Below, piece after piece: positions 63,287 through 64,000 of a stretch of 64,000 nt of DNA. Position 1 is the stretch's first letter. Every line of letters starts with the position of its first letter. Source of the DNA: Delia radicum (taxonomy: Eukaryota > Arthropoda > Insecta > Diptera > Anthomyiidae). Made by a program: the position numbers and the translations under genes. The notes under the pieces are model-generated. The model did no database searches. It was given only the letters and a program-made list of their open reading frames with translations, and had not been told where the DNA came from. The stretch is from the NCBI GenBank assembly GCA_021234595.1, contig CM037853.1, positions 157,461,659 through 157,525,658 on the forward strand. The letters run 5' to 3'.

Positions 63287-63827
63287 CCCAGGTAGAAATG
63301 GCCAAACGTACAAAAAAAAAACAGTACTGGCAAAGCACTGATATTTTTGTAAAACCCACTGTGTTAAAAATTATCAAAGATATAACTAATATTGCACTCG
63401 GAAAACAATATTTGGTTTGCAAAGCATGTGCTTTGCCAGTACCACCCGCAAAATTCATTGCCAATATTGTTTTTACCAATATCACAACCAGTTAGAAGTA
63501 TTTTTTTTTTATATTTTTTAATATTTCACACATTTAAATAAGATGTATTATACTAAGACCAAACTGTTTTGCTGCTTTTTAAATGCGCTTTATTATACAT
63601 ATTTCTCAAAATTAGTTTAATTTAAGATATTTTAACAGCACACAATTTTTAAATTAACAACGTTATGCCAATGGTGGCAAGTTCGTTCATACCAACGGTT
63701 AGCCACTGCTATCAATCGGGTAACAGGACAATACTGTCAAGATTGTTAAACCCACGTTCTACCAACGGATAACCGACCGTCGCAGACGCTATGCCAACAC
63801 TGTGCCGATTGTATTTTTCTGCCTGGG
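63287..63827. mobile_element. CCCAGG-family element, copy D (541 bp)
   Basis: The ends CCCAGGTAGAAATGGCC and GTATTTTTCTGCCTGGG are inverted and flanked by TA (63285-63286, 63828-63829). Internal modules CTGGCAAAGCACTG, GCAAAGCATGTGCTTTGCC and CCAACGGTTAGCC show the same style of short palindromes as copy A. It is non-coding; the small open frames over it are chance. Confidence 0.8.
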
Positions 63828-64000
63828 TACTTATCTGTACTATTTACAGTTTTACATGAGTTACAACTAACAAAAAGTGACCCTTCACTACTCGATGAGG
63901 TCGAGCTACTCGTTAACTACTCGAGCTACACGAAAACGGAGGGCCCTATAACAGAATGGATTTGAAATTGGATTTAATCCGATTTTAAACTGGATTTCCG
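63828..64000. other. End of window, nothing recognised
   Basis: No gene or complete repeat is seen. Confidence 0.4.

Noticed and set aside
1..64000. CRISPR array or bacterial operon
   Set aside because: Spliced genes, SINEs, LINEs and LTR elements show a eukaryotic genome; the repeats here are not regularly spaced with unique spacers.

Overview
The window looks like nuclear DNA from a higher (brachyceran, probably calyptrate) fly. It is AT-rich and very poor in genes. The only protein-coding host genes are split by short and very long introns, and nearly everything else is transposable elements, many nested in each other. The fly assignment is inferred from the dipteran-type N-terminus of the alpha-tubulin acetyltransferase, from the copia-type element primed by initiator tRNA-Met, and from the DD41D (rosa-like) mariner copies.

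Host genes, both on the minus strand: (1) alpha-tubulin N-acetyltransferase (Atat/Mec-17), with four recognised coding exons at 44464-44570, 44224-44379, 35181-35555 and 30269-30428. They give 266 codons with matching splice phases, and the 8.7 kb and 4.8 kb introns are packed with mobile elements. (2) Downstream on the same strand, at least six phase-0 exons (27311-27394, 27169-27231, 27029-27097, 26899-26970, 22389-22532, 21941-22255). They encode a protein I do not recognise, with a CxxCPxC motif near its C-terminus. The second set may be a separate gene or the C-terminal part of a long Atat isoform.

Layout: 0.6-7.9 kb holds nested repeats, including a Tc1-like element cut by a 1-kb insertion, and a hammerhead ribozyme. 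8.0-15.6 kb holds a family of CCCAGG-ended elements (A, B, C) and a second, canonical hammerhead ribozyme. 15.65-19.97 kb is a young full-length Ty1/copia retrotransposon with identical 222-bp LTRs and a 5-bp target duplication. 20.1-21.6 kb is a 5'-truncated jockey-like LINE with a 12-bp target duplication. 21.9-44.6 kb holds the two host exon sets with TEs in introns and between them (three tandem TIR units, hAT and mariner MITEs, a minisatellite, SINEs, a DD41D mariner, a hAT remnant). 44.6-64 kb is intergenic or 5' noncoding DNA: more MITEs, a second DD41D mariner, a tRNA-derived SINE with poly-A tail, an irritans/mauritiana-type mariner relic, a decayed hammerhead copy, and a fourth CCCAGG element.

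The most interesting signals are the self-cleaving hammerhead ribozyme motifs: two with complete cores, one with a single core substitution and one degenerate. They are embedded in dispersed repeats, as reported for Penelope-like retroelements and retrozymes. Also notable are the CCCAGG family built of short internal palindromes, and a TIR-element family that keeps one short reading frame in four copies.
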